Part shown: positions 41,431 to 54,000 of the stretch, piece by piece
How the letters are laid out: each line of letters opens with the position of its first letter
How positions within the stretch are numbered: position 1 is the first letter of the stretch
Assembly (NCBI RefSeq): GCF_902686445.1
Contig: NC_062218.1
Span: 136,571,241-136,635,240, forward strand
Source: Sciurus carolinensis
Taxonomy: Eukaryota > Chordata > Mammalia > Rodentia > Sciuridae
Length of the DNA stretch: 64,000 bases
Reading direction: 5' to 3'
Translations under genes and position numbers: made by a program
The notes under the pieces: generated by a model
Database searches by the model: none
What the model was told of the DNA's origin: nothing
The model's input: the letters and a program-made list of their open reading frames with translations, nothing else

Positions 41431-42765
41431 TCATGGGCAGCAACGCAGTGTGAGGATATGGTTCTACGAGTGTTTGTTGTTTTCTCAGGTTGGCCCAAGG
41501 AGTACTGGGGAATACCACAGCACTGGGGATGATGAGGACAGGGCAAGTAGGATGTTGGGCCTGGGCTGGGGTACCCGTGGGCAGTAGGAAGCTGCAGGGG
41601 GCCTGGTGAGACCCTGGATTCCTGGAGCAATCTTTGTATTCCACCCCCTCTGCTCCCTGCCAGTTCCTCCCAGTTTTGCTCAGAGGCCTAGTGAAGTCAT
41701 CTGGGGTCACCTGGTAGAAAGACTGCATAGGTGGTATGACCTTTTCTCTAAGTCTCCAGAGCTCAGTTAAGTGAGGACAAGTCAGTGTCCTCAGTCTGAG
41801 GAGCCATGGATAGCATGGCTTTAAAATCGACTTATTCATTTTACCTAATTAGCCAATGACCTAATACCAACCTATAATGTTATTTTCTGCTCAGAATGAC
41901 ACTCGTGGGGTTTAGAGAGAGAATATTTTATCTGCTAAGTGATGGCCAAACTTCCAGTGGACCCGCCAGTGTGGATTGGTGGCACCGGCCCCGCCCAGTG
42001 GGTTATCTGAGAGTTGCAGGGCCAGGGAGCCAGTCCATGCGGCAACCTTCAGTCCCTGTGGAGTGCCAGGTCAGCATCCTTGCTGTAAATGGATTTCCTG
42101 GGCTTTCTATCTCTAGAAGGGAGAGTCACGCTGAACAGACTGAGACTTGGCAAACCTTGGAAGAATCTGAATCAGCAGAAACAACTTGCATCCTAAGCAG
42201 GTAATCCGGATGGTGTAGACCAGCCCACCTGGCTATGCTCTCTCAGTCCCTGACTCTTCCCAGAGTGGTCCTGGGGAACTGCAGCTGGGGACCTCACATT
42301 CAGAGTAGTTGCAGTGGCACTATGGCGAAAGCACCTGTGCATCTGCCCTCACAAATTGGGAGTCCACCTGCCTCGGGGGCATCCACTCCTTCAGCCAGCT
42401 TCTGGGGTACACATTTCTGCCTCAGCCTTTGTCCACTTTTCTCACCTTGCTGAGAATGTTCTCTCTCCATGAATTCAGGTCTAATTGTTCTTTCAGGCTC
42501 TAGGGGCTGTCGGAGCCCACTCTCTTCCCTCCTTCCTGTCCTCTGTGCTGTGTAACAGACTTGTCATTGTGAAGTGTTTCTCTAGGTCTTTGCAGATGTC
42601 AGGACAAAGTCCCTTTGTAGGTCCCTATAATGCATGGGGTGGCATGACCAGCCCTATGGTGTGCGGATTTCCATTTTGTGCCCCTGGTACAATTCTGGGT
42701 ACTCATACCAGGAAGGCGAAGCTTTCAGGGTGTTACTGAAAGGGCCAGTCAACTAGACTTTGGGA
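41431..42765. other. Unique sequence, no gene seen
   Basis: The 178-codon minus frame at 41303-41839 overlaps the MIR and has no recognised product. A CCAAT-box-like ATTGG (41974-41978) and a GC box CCCCGCCC (41989-41996) lie near each other without other promoter signs. Confidence 0.4.
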
Positions 42766-42905
42766 GGTTTCCAAACCTGACTTTGTATCAGAAATACCTG
42801 CGGACACATTAAAAATGCAGTTGCCAGGCTCCACCCTCCAATAGGCTGTTTTGTAGATCTGGAAATGTGTGTTTTTAAACCAGCAGAGTGTGGGATTCTG
42901 CTATC
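42766..42905 (+). mobile_element. MER5-like hAT-Charlie transposon
   Basis: TTCCAAACCTGACTTTGTAT, CAGAAATACCTGCGGACACA, TTAAAAATGCAGTTGCCAGG, CTCCACCCTCCAATAGGCTG follow the MER5A/B order. The right end is degraded. Confidence 0.65.
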
Positions 42906-43081
42906 CAGCAGAGCATGGGAACTCTAGCATGGACTGACACACAGCTAGCCAACTACCCTCATAACCATGCCACATCCTGCTCTCTCTGGAAAGACTCATT
43001 TCACATATTCTATCCTCTGCTCTCACGAGCTACTAGTCCATAAACCCCTAGGTTCTGTTACCCAAGGAGAGTTGATTTTCC

Positions 43082-43166
43082 CCCCTTTATTTTCAGTGCT
43101 GGGGGTTGAACCCACGGCCTTGGACTTGCCAGGCAAACGCTCTACCTCTGAGCTACACCCCAGCCC
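43082..43166 (-). mobile_element. ID SINE, antisense
   Basis: The + strand TTTTCAGTGCTGGGGGTTGA, AACGCTCTACCTCTGAGCTA, CACCCCAGCCC is the exact mirror of the ID body with a shortened A tail. A and B boxes are nearly intact. Confidence 0.9.
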
Positions 43167-43392
43167 TCAGTTGGTCTTGAGTGAGTTGGTTCTGATGTGC
43201 TCCTGGGATTGTGAAGCACAATCACTGTGAAACCACAAGCCAGATTTTCACCTACATGTGTGAGGTACGAGAGGGGATGAATTACAGCAAAATTGATGAA
43301 AATGTAAACCTTTAGGCACACTTAAGAAATTTTATTACTAAATTCTAGTTATTGGTCATCATCCAGATTTCTTATTTTTTCCAGATAATTTT

Positions 43393-43532
43393 TTTAATTT
43401 AAAAAAAATTTGTAATTGTAGATGAACGGCATGCCTTTATTTTGTTTATTTTTATGTGGTGCTAAGCATTGAACCCAGTGCCTCATGAGTGCTAGGCCAG
43501 TGCTCTGCCACTGAGCAACAACCCCAGCCTCA
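43393..43532 (-). mobile_element. Squirrel ID-type SINE with long A/T tail, antisense
   Basis: A/T-rich tail, then TTATTTTTATGTGGTGCTAA, GCATTGAACCCAGTGCCTCA, GTGCTCTGCCACTGAGCAAC. Flanked by ATAATTTT at 43385-43392 and 43533-43540. Same type as the copy at 40784. Confidence 0.85.
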
Positions 43533-43540
43533 ATAATTTT

Positions 43541-44796
43541 AAATTCTTTCTCCTTGTATCAATTTGTTTCAAAATGACACCTTGGTGCCCTCAGAACCCT
43601 GCTTACCGTCTGTGGTGGTGAACCTCTGAGGACATAGTTGATCTGTTTACTGCTTTCCTTTAACTTTGCTTTGCACAGTGTGAAACTTCTCTATCATGTA
43701 TGTATTACCACAAGAGGAAGCTTATCTTTCTGCTTCCCCAAGGTATCTGATCATTTTCTTTCCAGAGCATCTCAGAGACAAGAGAGGAAATCCATAGGCA
43801 CCTGTGTTTTTCTTCATCACCTCTTCCATTTGAGGCATCTCCTGGGCTGGGTGATACAGTTTTCTTCAAGATGTGTGAGTGGCACCACCATCCATCAATA
43901 CACTGACCCCCACTCAGGCGTGCCTACCCAATCCAGCTTCCACAAGAGGAGCATGTTCTTTTTGCTGAACACTGGAAGATTTTTGCTATTTTATACCACG
44001 TGTGGCTTCCTTACGATCTCCAAATAGAGGGTGCACATCTTGCCTATCTCTCCTTTTCTTCTCCTGCCCTGAGCCATGTGTTAAGACCTGGCTGGCCCTC
44101 AGGAAACATTCCCGTATTAAATTCTGTTGAATTTCTCACTCTTCTTTCACCAGGTCCACCTTAGGAGGCAGGCACCAGGAATATTAGTGTCAGGTTGTGT
44201 GTTCTCACTTCTGCAGGGTGTCGCTGGCCTTGTTGGTGACACTCTCTGGTTTCACAGCCCCTGTTGTAGGATGCTTGCCCCAGGACAATAAGCTTGTTGA
44301 AGGAGCCAGCAATGGAATTTGTTAATATGAAGGTGTGTGATTCCAGCACATGCTCAGACTTCCAAATAAGCATATTGTCTCTTTGGAATGGAATTGCTTT
44401 CACCCTGTGCAACTGGTTTATAGTATTCATTAATTCTACTATTAGAACCAGATCCTTATTAAAGTCAGTTAATAAACTGTGATAGTCTCTGGGTGGACCT
44501 AGAGCCAAGAAATTCTGGACCCTGATAATAGCAATGCCATGAGGGTGGGGGACAACACTGTTTCTGCAGGGGGCAGCTGGCTCCAATCACATATGCAGTG
44601 AATTCAAGGCACCGTGAAGGAATCTGTTGCAGAAATATAGAGAAAAGGAAGAAAAATCAATGCAATCTTTGTGTTTTTAATCTCAAGGCAGGAAAACCCA
44701 CATTGTGTACTAAACATAGGAGAACAAAATGCACCCCTGACTTGACATTATGCATTTCTTAAATCCACTATGCATGATGCTTGCTTGTTCTAGGCT
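43541..44796. other. Unique sequence, no gene seen
   Basis: Frames at 43638-44027 (+) and 44161-44586 (-) are not recognised. A weak L2/MIR-type 3' tail may lie at 44030-44135 (AACATTCCCGTATTAAATTC). Confidence 0.4.
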
Positions 44797-45102
44797 CCCA
44801 CAGTCCTATACATAGCCACCAGCTTCACATAGCCATTGAGCACTTGAAATGTGGCCAGTCCACAAGTACACCAGCAAGTTTGAAGACTTGACACAAAAAA
44901 TTTGTAAGGTATTCAATTATTTTACATTGAAATGATGTTTCAGATATATTGAGTTAAATAAAATATATTATTAAAACTAATTTCACATTTCTTTTTTTTC
45001 CTTTTAAAAAAATGTGGCCAAGAGACAATTTGAAGTTACAATTGTGGCTTGCATCAGTGGCCTATGTTCTACTTCTGTAGGGCAGTGTGGAGGGCAGATT
45101 TA
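44797..45102 (+). mobile_element. Non-autonomous hAT-type DNA transposon
   Basis: Same family as 6426-6735: ACAGTCCTATACATAGCCAC, ATTGAGCACTTGAAATGTGG, TGAAGACTTGACACAAAA, CAGATATATTGAGTTAAATA, AAATGTGGCCAAGAGACAAT. This copy is more complete on the right, ending near GTAGGGCAGTGTGG. Confidence 0.8.
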
Positions 45103-45349
45103 CCCCTTGACTGATCAGGAGGCAGATGATTTCACTTAAAAGTGAGTATGAGTCTGTGGTCAAGATGCTTATGGACCATAATGGCTTCTCCTTTGCTCAG
45201 AGTTTGGTCTTCCTGGAAAGTCAACAGAAAGTTAATGAAAGAGCTCAAGGGGAGCCATCTTCTGGTGACCTTTCCAGTATTTTTATTCCTCGTTCAGACC
45301 AGAAGGGTTATCACACATGACCCAACCTCCCCACCATGTTTAGAGTACA

Positions 45350-46400
45350 GGAAACACTCAACAAACATTTGTTAAGCATATGCTAAGTTTTAGGCACTGT
45401 CCTGGGCACTGAGATGTGAAAGTGGACGTTGCAGCCAGGTTCCTGCATTTCTGGGGCTTGCATTTCAGTGATGGAGACAGATTATAAGCAAGCCTATAAA
45501 TAAATAAACAAGATGCCTTTGGGCAGTGATGATTGCATGAATATAAAATATAGCAGGGATATTGAGTAAGAAATGGTGGTGTTGAAGAGATACCTTAAAT
45601 TGGGTGGTTGGGAAGGCCTCTCAGTGGAGACAACATTTAAGCTGAGATTTGAATGAAGGAAGGAGCCCAATAGAGAGACGTGCAGGTTGAATGTTCTAGG
45701 CAGAGGCACCGGCTTGTGTAAAGGCCCTAAGGCTGCTTGATCAACTTGCTGTGTTAGGAGTAGAAGCCAAACCCACAGGAAGGGGAATGATAAGAACTGA
45801 GGCCAGAGAAGCATCAGGGAACAGATCACCAGGGGCCTGGTAACCATGTTGAGAAGTTCTGATTCTAATCTAAGAGATGCTGGGAACCCGGTGAGGTTAC
45901 CAGCAGGGAGTGACATGACCACTGTGGCTCCTCTGTGAAGGATGGACCCCTGAGAAACAAGCACAGAGCAGGAAGACCAGTGGAGATGGTATTTCCGGGA
46001 AAGGGATGGTAGTGGTGAACCAGGATGATGGGGTGGAGGAGGAAATTGGCCGCAGCACTGTCTGGAGTGGCTGATTGTTTGATTGTGTGAGGAAAAGAAA
46101 GGCATATGGTTGACACCTGAGTCTTTATCTGAGCAACTGGACATTTGGATGGTGGAGTCCTTTACTGAGCTGAAGGAATTTTGTAATAGGAGGGAATTAC
46201 GAAGAGTGCAATTTCAGACATTCCTTTAGATATTCCAAGTGGAGACATGGAGGAAGATCTTGGGTCTATGACCCAGAATAGTTTGGAAGCCATGGGCTCC
46301 TATATGGTATTTAAAGTCACAGCTCCGGATGAGATCCCCGGGGGTGCAAGGGAGATGGGGAATGGAAGAGTCCTGAGAGTCTTGGACCTTATGGCCCTCT
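45350..46400 (-). mobile_element. L2 LINE, 3' half, antisense
   Basis: The + strand begins with the L2 3' terminus (AACAAACATTTGTTAAGCAT, GGCACTGTCCTGGGCACTGA). It runs back through the 3'-UTR and the end of ORF2: GGGAAGGCCTCTCAGTGGAG, GTTCTAGGCAGAGGCACCGG, AGGGAGTGACATGACCAC, GTGGAGACATGGAGGAAGAT and GGTATTTAAAGTCACAG. A 216-codon minus frame (45494-46144) lies inside but does not match the L2 protein throughout, so it is not a gene. Strongly diverged. Confidence 0.75.
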
Positions 46401-49400
46401 AGTGTTTTAAGGCTGACCAGAAGATTTGGATGGGGAGCAGAGAGGGAAAGGCACGCTTCCTTTCCCTCCGGCAGCAATCCTTTTGTCTCTGACAGAAGGG
46501 AACACCCAGGATTGTTAGGGTGGAAGGTTAGGCAGGCCTTACTTATGAGAGCAATCCAAATCAACTTCGTGGACGAGGTAAACCCTGAGCCAGCCTTGAA
46601 GGGCAGGGAGGACTAAGATGGGAGAGGGCCCCCTGGGGGTGAAACCAGCTCTCGAGCTAGGGTGAGTACGGGAGCCCTGGGGAAGTGGTCAAGAGGAAGG
46701 GGATTATGAAGAGGCCTGCATTAGACCAATGAGGTGACTCGTCAGAACTCAGTGACATTTCTTTCTCAAAGTAGGTGTTTTGTGTGGGTGTGTAAGTGAA
46801 ATACAGCTGCACAGACCCACTGGCGCCCACTTGGAAATAGTGCCAACTTTTTGAGGAGTGGAATGTTGAGATTAAGATGGCATTTGGGGCTGGTGCCTCT
46901 GTCAGGGGACCATGGAAAAGGCAAAAGAATTTTTGAATTACAAATAGTATAACCATCACATCCAGCAGAAGTTAGTAGGGCTGGAGATGGATCTCTAGAA
47001 GGCTGTGCCACATGAGCCAGAGAATTATGACAGCCTGCTGGCTCCGGATTGGGTTGTCACCTATTAAGAGGGGCAACCCCACTTGCAGCAGCTCCAGGAC
47101 TCAGATCCTCAGTAGCCAGAAGCCCTGCACAGGCAGGTGTGCACAGAGGGAGTCCTGACTTTTGATTCCCAAGCTCTTCTTGCTTTAGAGAATGGTCACA
47201 TCTGTGGAAAGAAAGTGCCACTAAGCATGTGACATCCCTTACAACCTTGAAGTACCTGTCCCTCCACCCCTCCATCCTATGGGCATTGCTTCTATTTGTG
47301 TCCTTATTTATCAAATGTCTCCATCCCTAACTCTGCCAGACTGCCATGGGGCAATGCTGGTCTGCCTTTGTACCTTGTGATTCTTCCAGACTCCAGTATG
47401 GGAGCTGGCAAGCAGCAGGAGCTCAGTGGTGTCCTCTGGGCCTGACCTGTCAGGGCGGGATCACCTCAAACATAAGGCGAACCCTGCCTCCCATTTTCTA
47501 GCAGCCTCTGACAGTCTCAGGTGTCTGCTGTGAGCCTTGCATTTGCCACCTCTGATAGGGTGGTGTCCTCAGGCTGGTCCCTACTCCTTCCTGTCTCCTT
47601 CCTGTGCTCGGGGATGGTGTCATCTGAGTGCATAGTAGTTTTGGATTTGTTTCTATACACTTCTTCTTTTCTTTTTTGGTGCTATCCTGACTTGGCTTTG
47701 AACTTTTGAAACTTTACATCTTGTTGGTTGAGGCCAATTCTATTGAAAGCAGTGTGCAGTCCTGGGAGGGGCTGCTGGAACGTACTAGACTGAGCACTTG
47801 GTGGTGGTTAGATATACTCCCGCATTCCCCTGCCCCTACACCAGCACCAGCAGCTCTGCTCCCCTCTGAGGCCACCTTACCTACTACTAAGGAAGGACTC
47901 TTCTTGCTCTGGCCTTTGGCTTAAGTTCACGCTACCCATTCAAAGCAACTGCCCTTGAATGAGCAGACTGAGCGACTGTGCATCCTATAGACCAAGTGAT
48001 CCTGGGGGCTTTACTGGATTCATCAATTTTCTGCTCTATTTTCCAGGTTTAGTCAGGTTTCATTTGTGTGCATGAGGGCTAAGGAGTGAGTGAAGGGCAT
48101 GTTTGTCCCTTGTGGCATTTGGGTTGTCACATAAGCCCCAGGGTCTCTCCATCTTTTCTTTCAGCACAGAGGCACAGAGGGGATAGCCAAGTGAGATCCC
48201 AGCGGCTTGTTCCTGGACGTCCTCTTTCAATGACCTTGGGGGGAGGGGAGGTGTGAGGGAAAAAGAATTCCAGAAGGCTTGGTTTCACCATCAGGCTTTC
48301 AAAGTCATCCTGAAGGATACAAGCCAAGATAGCATACTTTACTTTTCTCTTTAATTTTTTGATTTTATTTTTAATACTGCGAAGTTCACACAGAAGTCCC
48401 TTAACATCTGGACTTCCAGCTGCAGGTGTTCTCGTTGGTTCCCAGGCTCATGCTGGCCCTCAAGCCTGGATGGGTTTGAGGACAAGATGACCAGAGTCAT
48501 GTCTGATAGCAGTTAATTGGCTTGGACCGTCAGGACTGGAGCGAGAGCTTGGCCAGATGTGCCCGGGATTGAGCGACAGGGTTGTGTTCCATTCAAGCCT
48601 GCCCTGCCCTGGGGCTGTGCCCTTCTTCTGCCCCATCTCCTTGCATCTAGCCCTGTGGGTTCCACGCTCACTCATCGCCCTGGGTCTTTAGAAAAGTCAC
48701 ATGTTCTGTTCTATGGAAATGCGCTAGTCTTAAGGTGGGAGAAATTTACTTTCTAGTTTGGAGTGAGCACATTTATAGAAGTTGGAATCCTGGGAGGAAA
48801 ATTAAGTATTTGACTATATTAAGAAATAAAACCTCAGTTGAGGATTTCATATTTTATGCCTTAAAAACTGGAAGTTCAGGTTGTAACCCAGCAAGGGTTT
48901 ATTTGAGGTTGTTTGGTGGGGGAAATCCTTTATTTCAAGGAGTTGATAGTGTCTGGTGAGTAGAGGGACAGACAAACTCCGAGGTGGGTGACCCAGTGGT
49001 CCAAGTGCCTGAGAAGATGAGCACAGGAAGTCAGGGGTCAGAGAGGCTTCAGGGTGGAGATGGAGAAGATTCTCTCAGAAGCTTCCATTCAGAGTGCATG
49101 AGAAGAACCCTCTCTACCATCAAGAGCCAAGATGAGCTTGGGAGCTGTCAGCGACTGCCATCTAAACATGTGACTTGAGTCTCCCTTGGTTCCGTTGGCA
49201 GTGAGAAAATGTCCCCCTCTGTCTAATGAAACTTCAAGAGGCAGCCCTGTGGTCCTCCTTCCTTCCCTGGCCTCTTTATCAAGGCCTCTGGTTTCCACGT
49301 TCTGCCTCAACAGCCCATGCCTACAGCTCTTTGCTGGTTACAGACCATCATCACTGGGTTTCAGAGGCAACATCCAGCTGGTGGAGAGAGGGCACAGAGT

Positions 49401-49484
49401 CCCAAGGGGGAGAAGCATCATGACCAGACTCCTTAAACTGTGAGCATCCTCCTGTGAGCTGAAGAATCTGTTTGCAGAGCATCC
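46401..49484. other. Unique sequence, no gene seen
   Basis: Several short frames on both strands, none recognised. No named repeat except possible weak L2 pieces. A T/A-rich segment lies at 48341-48380. Confidence 0.4.
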
Positions 49485-49735
49485 TCTTTGATCATTTCAT
49501 TTGTCCTCCATTGAAATTGTAAGGAGTCCCCTTGACCCTAGTCATAAAAGAATGTTTTAAGGAAAAAATTCTCTGAAGAAGAATGCTATTTACAGAAATG
49601 CAATTTGAACTCAGTCTCCATCTATACTGCAGGGCGAGGCCAGCGGTGCTCAGGGGGTCACGCTTACATTTCAAAAGCAGCTGCCTCCTCCCAAAGCCCC
49701 AAGCATTTTAACTACAAGAAGTAAATATTAGCCCG
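49485..49735. promoter_or_regulatory. Candidate conserved noncoding element
   Basis: Repeat-free block with TTTGATCATTTCATTTGTCC, CATAAAAGAATGTTTTAAGG, GCTATTTACAGAAATGCAAT and AAGTAAATATTAGCCCGG. No coding frame. Composition only. Confidence 0.35.
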
Positions 49736-50289
49736 GTCTTGCTGTGCCGATACTGAAGAACAGAGAGGCCGGGGAACGTGCACTTCTTTTCCCACCTCCT
49801 CTCTGGACCCAGTGGATCACTTGATATGAAGAGGCCATTTGACAACAAAGAAATCCTACCATTGTTGTGAGGAGGAACTTGGGGTACTCATGACTATCCA
49901 TGGCACTTAAGCAAATTCCTGATTGCAGGTGTGATGGACAGCCCTCACTTGAAGTGTTTCCTGGGGCCAGGTGCCTGGGCAGCTTCTGCAAGGACTGGGC
50001 TTCCCAGGGTGACATCTGCCTACAGGTTCCCTTATGCACAGTGGGTGGCCCCATCCAGGGTGCTCCAAAACTTGTTTGGGAAAACAAACATTTCCCTGCC
50101 TCCCTGGTCACAGGGCAGGATCACTGGCACCAGAAGTTGGTATACCTGGTGCTGCTACCCAGCAGCACCCAAAGATTGCTTGGGGGCAGGAGTGCTTCCT
50201 GTCCTCCATCTGGCCTCAGCCCTGGGCCAACCTCCCTGTATGTGGAGCTCAGGAAAGGTTTTCTCCTGCTGTTCCTCATCAGTGACTCT
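49736..50289. other. Unique sequence with mutually overlapping frames
   Basis: Three + frames (49900-50343, 49931-50305, 50034-50285) and a minus frame (49728-50111) overlap. This pattern is typical of G/C-rich noncoding sequence rather than a gene. Confidence 0.45.
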
Positions 50290-50840
50290 GCCTGGGCTCT
50301 ATTAATAAGAAAAATATTGCCTAAAAGGGGGTTCAACCTGTGAGAATTGCAGAGCTTTCTGTGGGGTGGAAAAACAAATAATCAGGACAAAATATACTGT
50401 GAGAAGGAAGCCTGCCCTTTTGTTTACTGACACGCATCTTTGCTTCAAGCTATTTTAAAAATGACTATTTCATTTGCAAGGTGATAAAAGAATGAATGGA
50501 AATTTACTTATGAACGTTGCTATAATTGAGTGCCTATCTGCAGGATGAATAGTGGAAGCAAATTATCCACAATGGGCCAACTCTCTGCTTTCCTAGGACT
50601 GTACATTCTATTCTTCCTGTTCAATAGAGGACGTTGTCTACTCTACCAAATTAGCCAAACACAGATAATGTTGTCAAAGGACGGCTCCATTAGATTTCAC
50701 AAGACGCCTGACACCAATACAAAAGCTCTACCCTCACAGCTTTTCAACTTCAATTTTTCCCGACATGACTCAAAAAATAAATTTGTTTTGTGGGCCAGAG
50801 ATGATGAGTTTGACAGGTTTTCAGAATAGAAGATAAAAGA
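50290..50840. promoter_or_regulatory. Candidate conserved noncoding element, long
   Basis: About 550 bp of repeat-free, A/T-rich, complex sequence: CTCTATTAATAAGAAAAATA, TTGCTATAATTGAGTGCCTA, GCTATTTTAAAAATGACTAT, CTACCAAATTAGCCAAACAC and AAAAATAAATTTGTTTTGTG. A 99-codon + frame (50530-50829) is not recognised. This is the longest such block in the window. Confidence 0.4.
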
Positions 50841-50974
50841 AAAGTTAACAGTGGGTGATTCCAGCAAATTCCGTTAGGCCAAATACCATCCATGGGGAGG
50901 CAGGAAACTTGGTGACCTGGAGAGGACTTTTCAGTTGGGGTCGAGGGTTCTGGTCCCCAGTCATGACTGTTATT

Positions 50975-51070
50975 TTGGCTCAGTTTCTACATTCAGCCAC
51001 AGAGATGATGGAACTGAGATCCAGAGCAGCAACTGAGCTCAGAAGTCTGGACGGGAAAGAAAGACTGGGG
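50975..51070 (-). mobile_element. MIR SINE fragment
   Basis: GGCTCAGTTTCTACATTCAG, CACAGAGATGATGGAACTGA, GATCCAGAGCAGCAACTGAG read as antisense MIR, with weak flanks. Confidence 0.4.
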
Positions 51071-54000
51071 AGGGGACACACCCACCATCTCCACATGGTC
51101 CAAACCCACAAGAGTGCTCAAATGCCAGCACCACGGAAGAGTCAGCTTCCCGATCTAGAATGGGTCACATAAATGAGGGTAGGGCCAGGACTTCCTGGAC
51201 GTGGGCTGCTCTCCAGGAGAGGAGACCATGCTGTGTGGATCTGGGGACTTGAGCACTCACATGGCACTTCAGGAAGACCTAAGAGTGGTGGTGGCTTTCT
51301 ATTTGTCTGCTTTATTTTTACTGAAGAGATCTTATAATTACAGAATCTTAAAAAATAACCCCACGATCTCACCACTCGGATCCAATCTTTCACGTTCTAC
51401 TTGCTCCTTTCCACACGCATATGTGGTGAGTTGGGTTTTCCATTCCCTCTTCTCCACTCTGTCGCTGGAGCATGGCACACACCTCTTTTTGGGGGCATAT
51501 GCTGAACTGGGACAACTCAAGGGGACACTGGAGACAAAGGCTTTCTGCCTTAGGGTGTGTGGGATCCTGCTGGGGCTGGATTATATGGCAGAGCCGGGGC
51601 TTGTTTACTGGGTGGATGACGGTGAGATTACACTCTCTTCCACTCTCTCCCAGGGGCCTGGCTCTTGAGTTCAGTGAGAAATGGGTTGGGAAATGTGCTG
51701 TGTGTCCTGGGGGGTGAACTGGATGAAGGAGTACTGAGCCTGAAGACCTTTGAGGACAAAAGTGGGACTCATAAACTGAGGGACTTAAGAAGCAAGGAAG
51801 AAATAGGGTTGGGTCTAAGAGAAAGGCTACACTAGGAAGAAGGCTCAGTGGGGCTCTGAAGAGGGTCCCAACATAAGCAGTTCTGAGAGTCAGAAAGAGA
51901 GTCGAGAAGTCCCAGTCAAGGAAGGCTTCCTACAGATAACAGTGGGTGACTGGTGCTGGTGGAGATGACTCTCCTGTGCTTCTTCCACACATCAGGCAAA
52001 TGAGTAGTTAATTAGCTATTGGACAGTTTTATGATAGCTTGCCCTTTCGATATTTAGGGGCCAAGGATACAGTTTTGCTGTGTTTGTGCACGAGTGTATT
52101 TTCAGGCACAGTTCACCCATTAGTCTGAGTTCACTTGTCTTGTCCAGTGTGATCCTATGAGGGTGCGCCATGTTCTCAATAGCCATGCAATCTGTGGTTT
52201 GCTCTTTTGTTTTGGTGTAGTGTGTACTACTCCTTATTGGTGGTGTAGTGTCCTGGCAGACTCTGAGGACAATATGACCAAGTAAGGCTTTTCTCAAGAG
52301 TGCCAAGATGGACACATCTTTTCATCTGGGTAAATGTGGGAAGGCCCAGGTCTTGCTGTCTTCACAAAGGGTACAGGCAAGTTCATTCAGGGAAGGGGCT
52401 CATGGGAACCACTCTAGGTATCTTGAGCAGAAACTGATTGAATATAAGGATTTAGAAGCTTACCCAATTATTGGAGGTGGGATGGGGGAAGTAAAAGTCT
52501 GAAAGGCCATATTCAGCAAATGCGGAAATGGAGGAATTTCATGGGAAGCCGCGGCTGATGGTTTCAACTGCCTGTAGCATCGAAGTGGGAGATGGTTAAC
52601 TAAAACCTGGAAGCTACCAGCAAATTCTCAAATCACCTGCTCATAGCATCTGCCTGAAAATCAGGATTCCTCCTCTTCTTCCTTCCAGATCTCAGGGGAA
52701 CTTCTTGCATTGGCAGAGTTTACCTGGAAGACTGCTGACAAGGGGCTGTGGCACTCTCCTGTGATGTGGGAGAGTATCGAAGGGGGCACAGTGATGCCAG
52801 GTAGAAATAGCTAGCTTGGCATAGGATCCTCATAGCCTAGTAGAGCTCTTGGTACAGCAAAGGGACTAGACTCATGTTTACTGAGAGCATTAAGACTGGG
52901 TATAAGTAGCACTGAGAGGGGCATCCCTATCCTGCTCAGAAAGACCATGCTTCTTCCCTCCAGGCCAGGGTGAGTGGTGGACCTCCATAGGATTTACTCC
53001 CATTCAGAATGAGTGAGGGGATGGGCCTGAGGGAAGGGAGATTATGGCTATTGTGTAGATAGCTTCCTGGTTCCAGAGTAGTAAACACAGGGCAGGGGAC
53101 TAGGTTGAGGTATAGTGGCTGGGCACAAGTAGGATTGCTCTTCTGCCTACCTGTGCTATGGCTGGGTCTTATATGCAGACTCTAAGCTTAGACATTTGGT
53201 GTATAGTTGTAAGAGACAATTTGTTCAAGGACATGTAGGTCACTCTGGGGAACTACTGAGGATGAAAGCTATATTCATCTGACTCTTGCTTATAAACAAT
53301 AGGAAAATTCAGATGTCTGCCTTCAGGCAAGGTTGGATCCAGCAACACAAGCGATGCTCTTTTTCTCACTTTCTCTTTTCCTTGACTCTGTTTCCTCTGA
53401 TTGTTAACTTCTCCCCTGATGCATGGGGGCTTTCTTTGTATGGTCAGGGAAGATGGTGACATGTTTGCAGTTCAGTAAATCAGTGGAAAGTAATCTTCCT
53501 TTCCATATATGAGTAGAGAAGCCAGAAAATGATTGGCCTTACTCCCTTGTGTCCATCTAAGCCAATAAATGTTGGGAGATGTGATATTATAAGTGTTTCA
53601 GCTTGGCACTCCTGCTCACCTCTGTGGCCAGAAGCTGGGGGTAGGGGAAGGAAACTGTGATTGATAACCCTGTAAGACCACAGGGAGAGCAGGGGGTGGG
53701 GGCTGGTTCTCCAGAGGAATAAAAGTTGCAGATAAAGCAACCTATTTCCAGAGCAAAGAGAACAGGAGGAGGCTTAGGCTGGGATGACAAGGCCTCTAGG
53801 CAGAGAAGAAATGCCCTGTGAGGGACCTCTGCGTGGTCAGCATTATCATCCTACATGCATGGACCTGGGCATCCAGCCAAGCCCTGCCCAGCCCTGGGAA
53901 GGCTGACCAGCCTCCAGCAGTATAGCCGGGGATGCAGCTAGACCTCTCCCTGGAGCATTATGAAGGCTCTTGCTTCCCTCAATTACGTTACATTTGCCAT

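Noticed and set aside
41303..41839. 178-codon minus frame, longest but one in the window
   Set aside because: It overlaps a MIR at one end and resembles no protein family.
45494..46144. 216-codon minus frame, the longest in the window
   Set aside because: It lies inside an antisense L2 element; an old LINE remnant, not a host gene.
49728..50343. Four overlapping frames on both strands
   Set aside because: Multiple frames open at once indicates few stop codons by composition, not coding.
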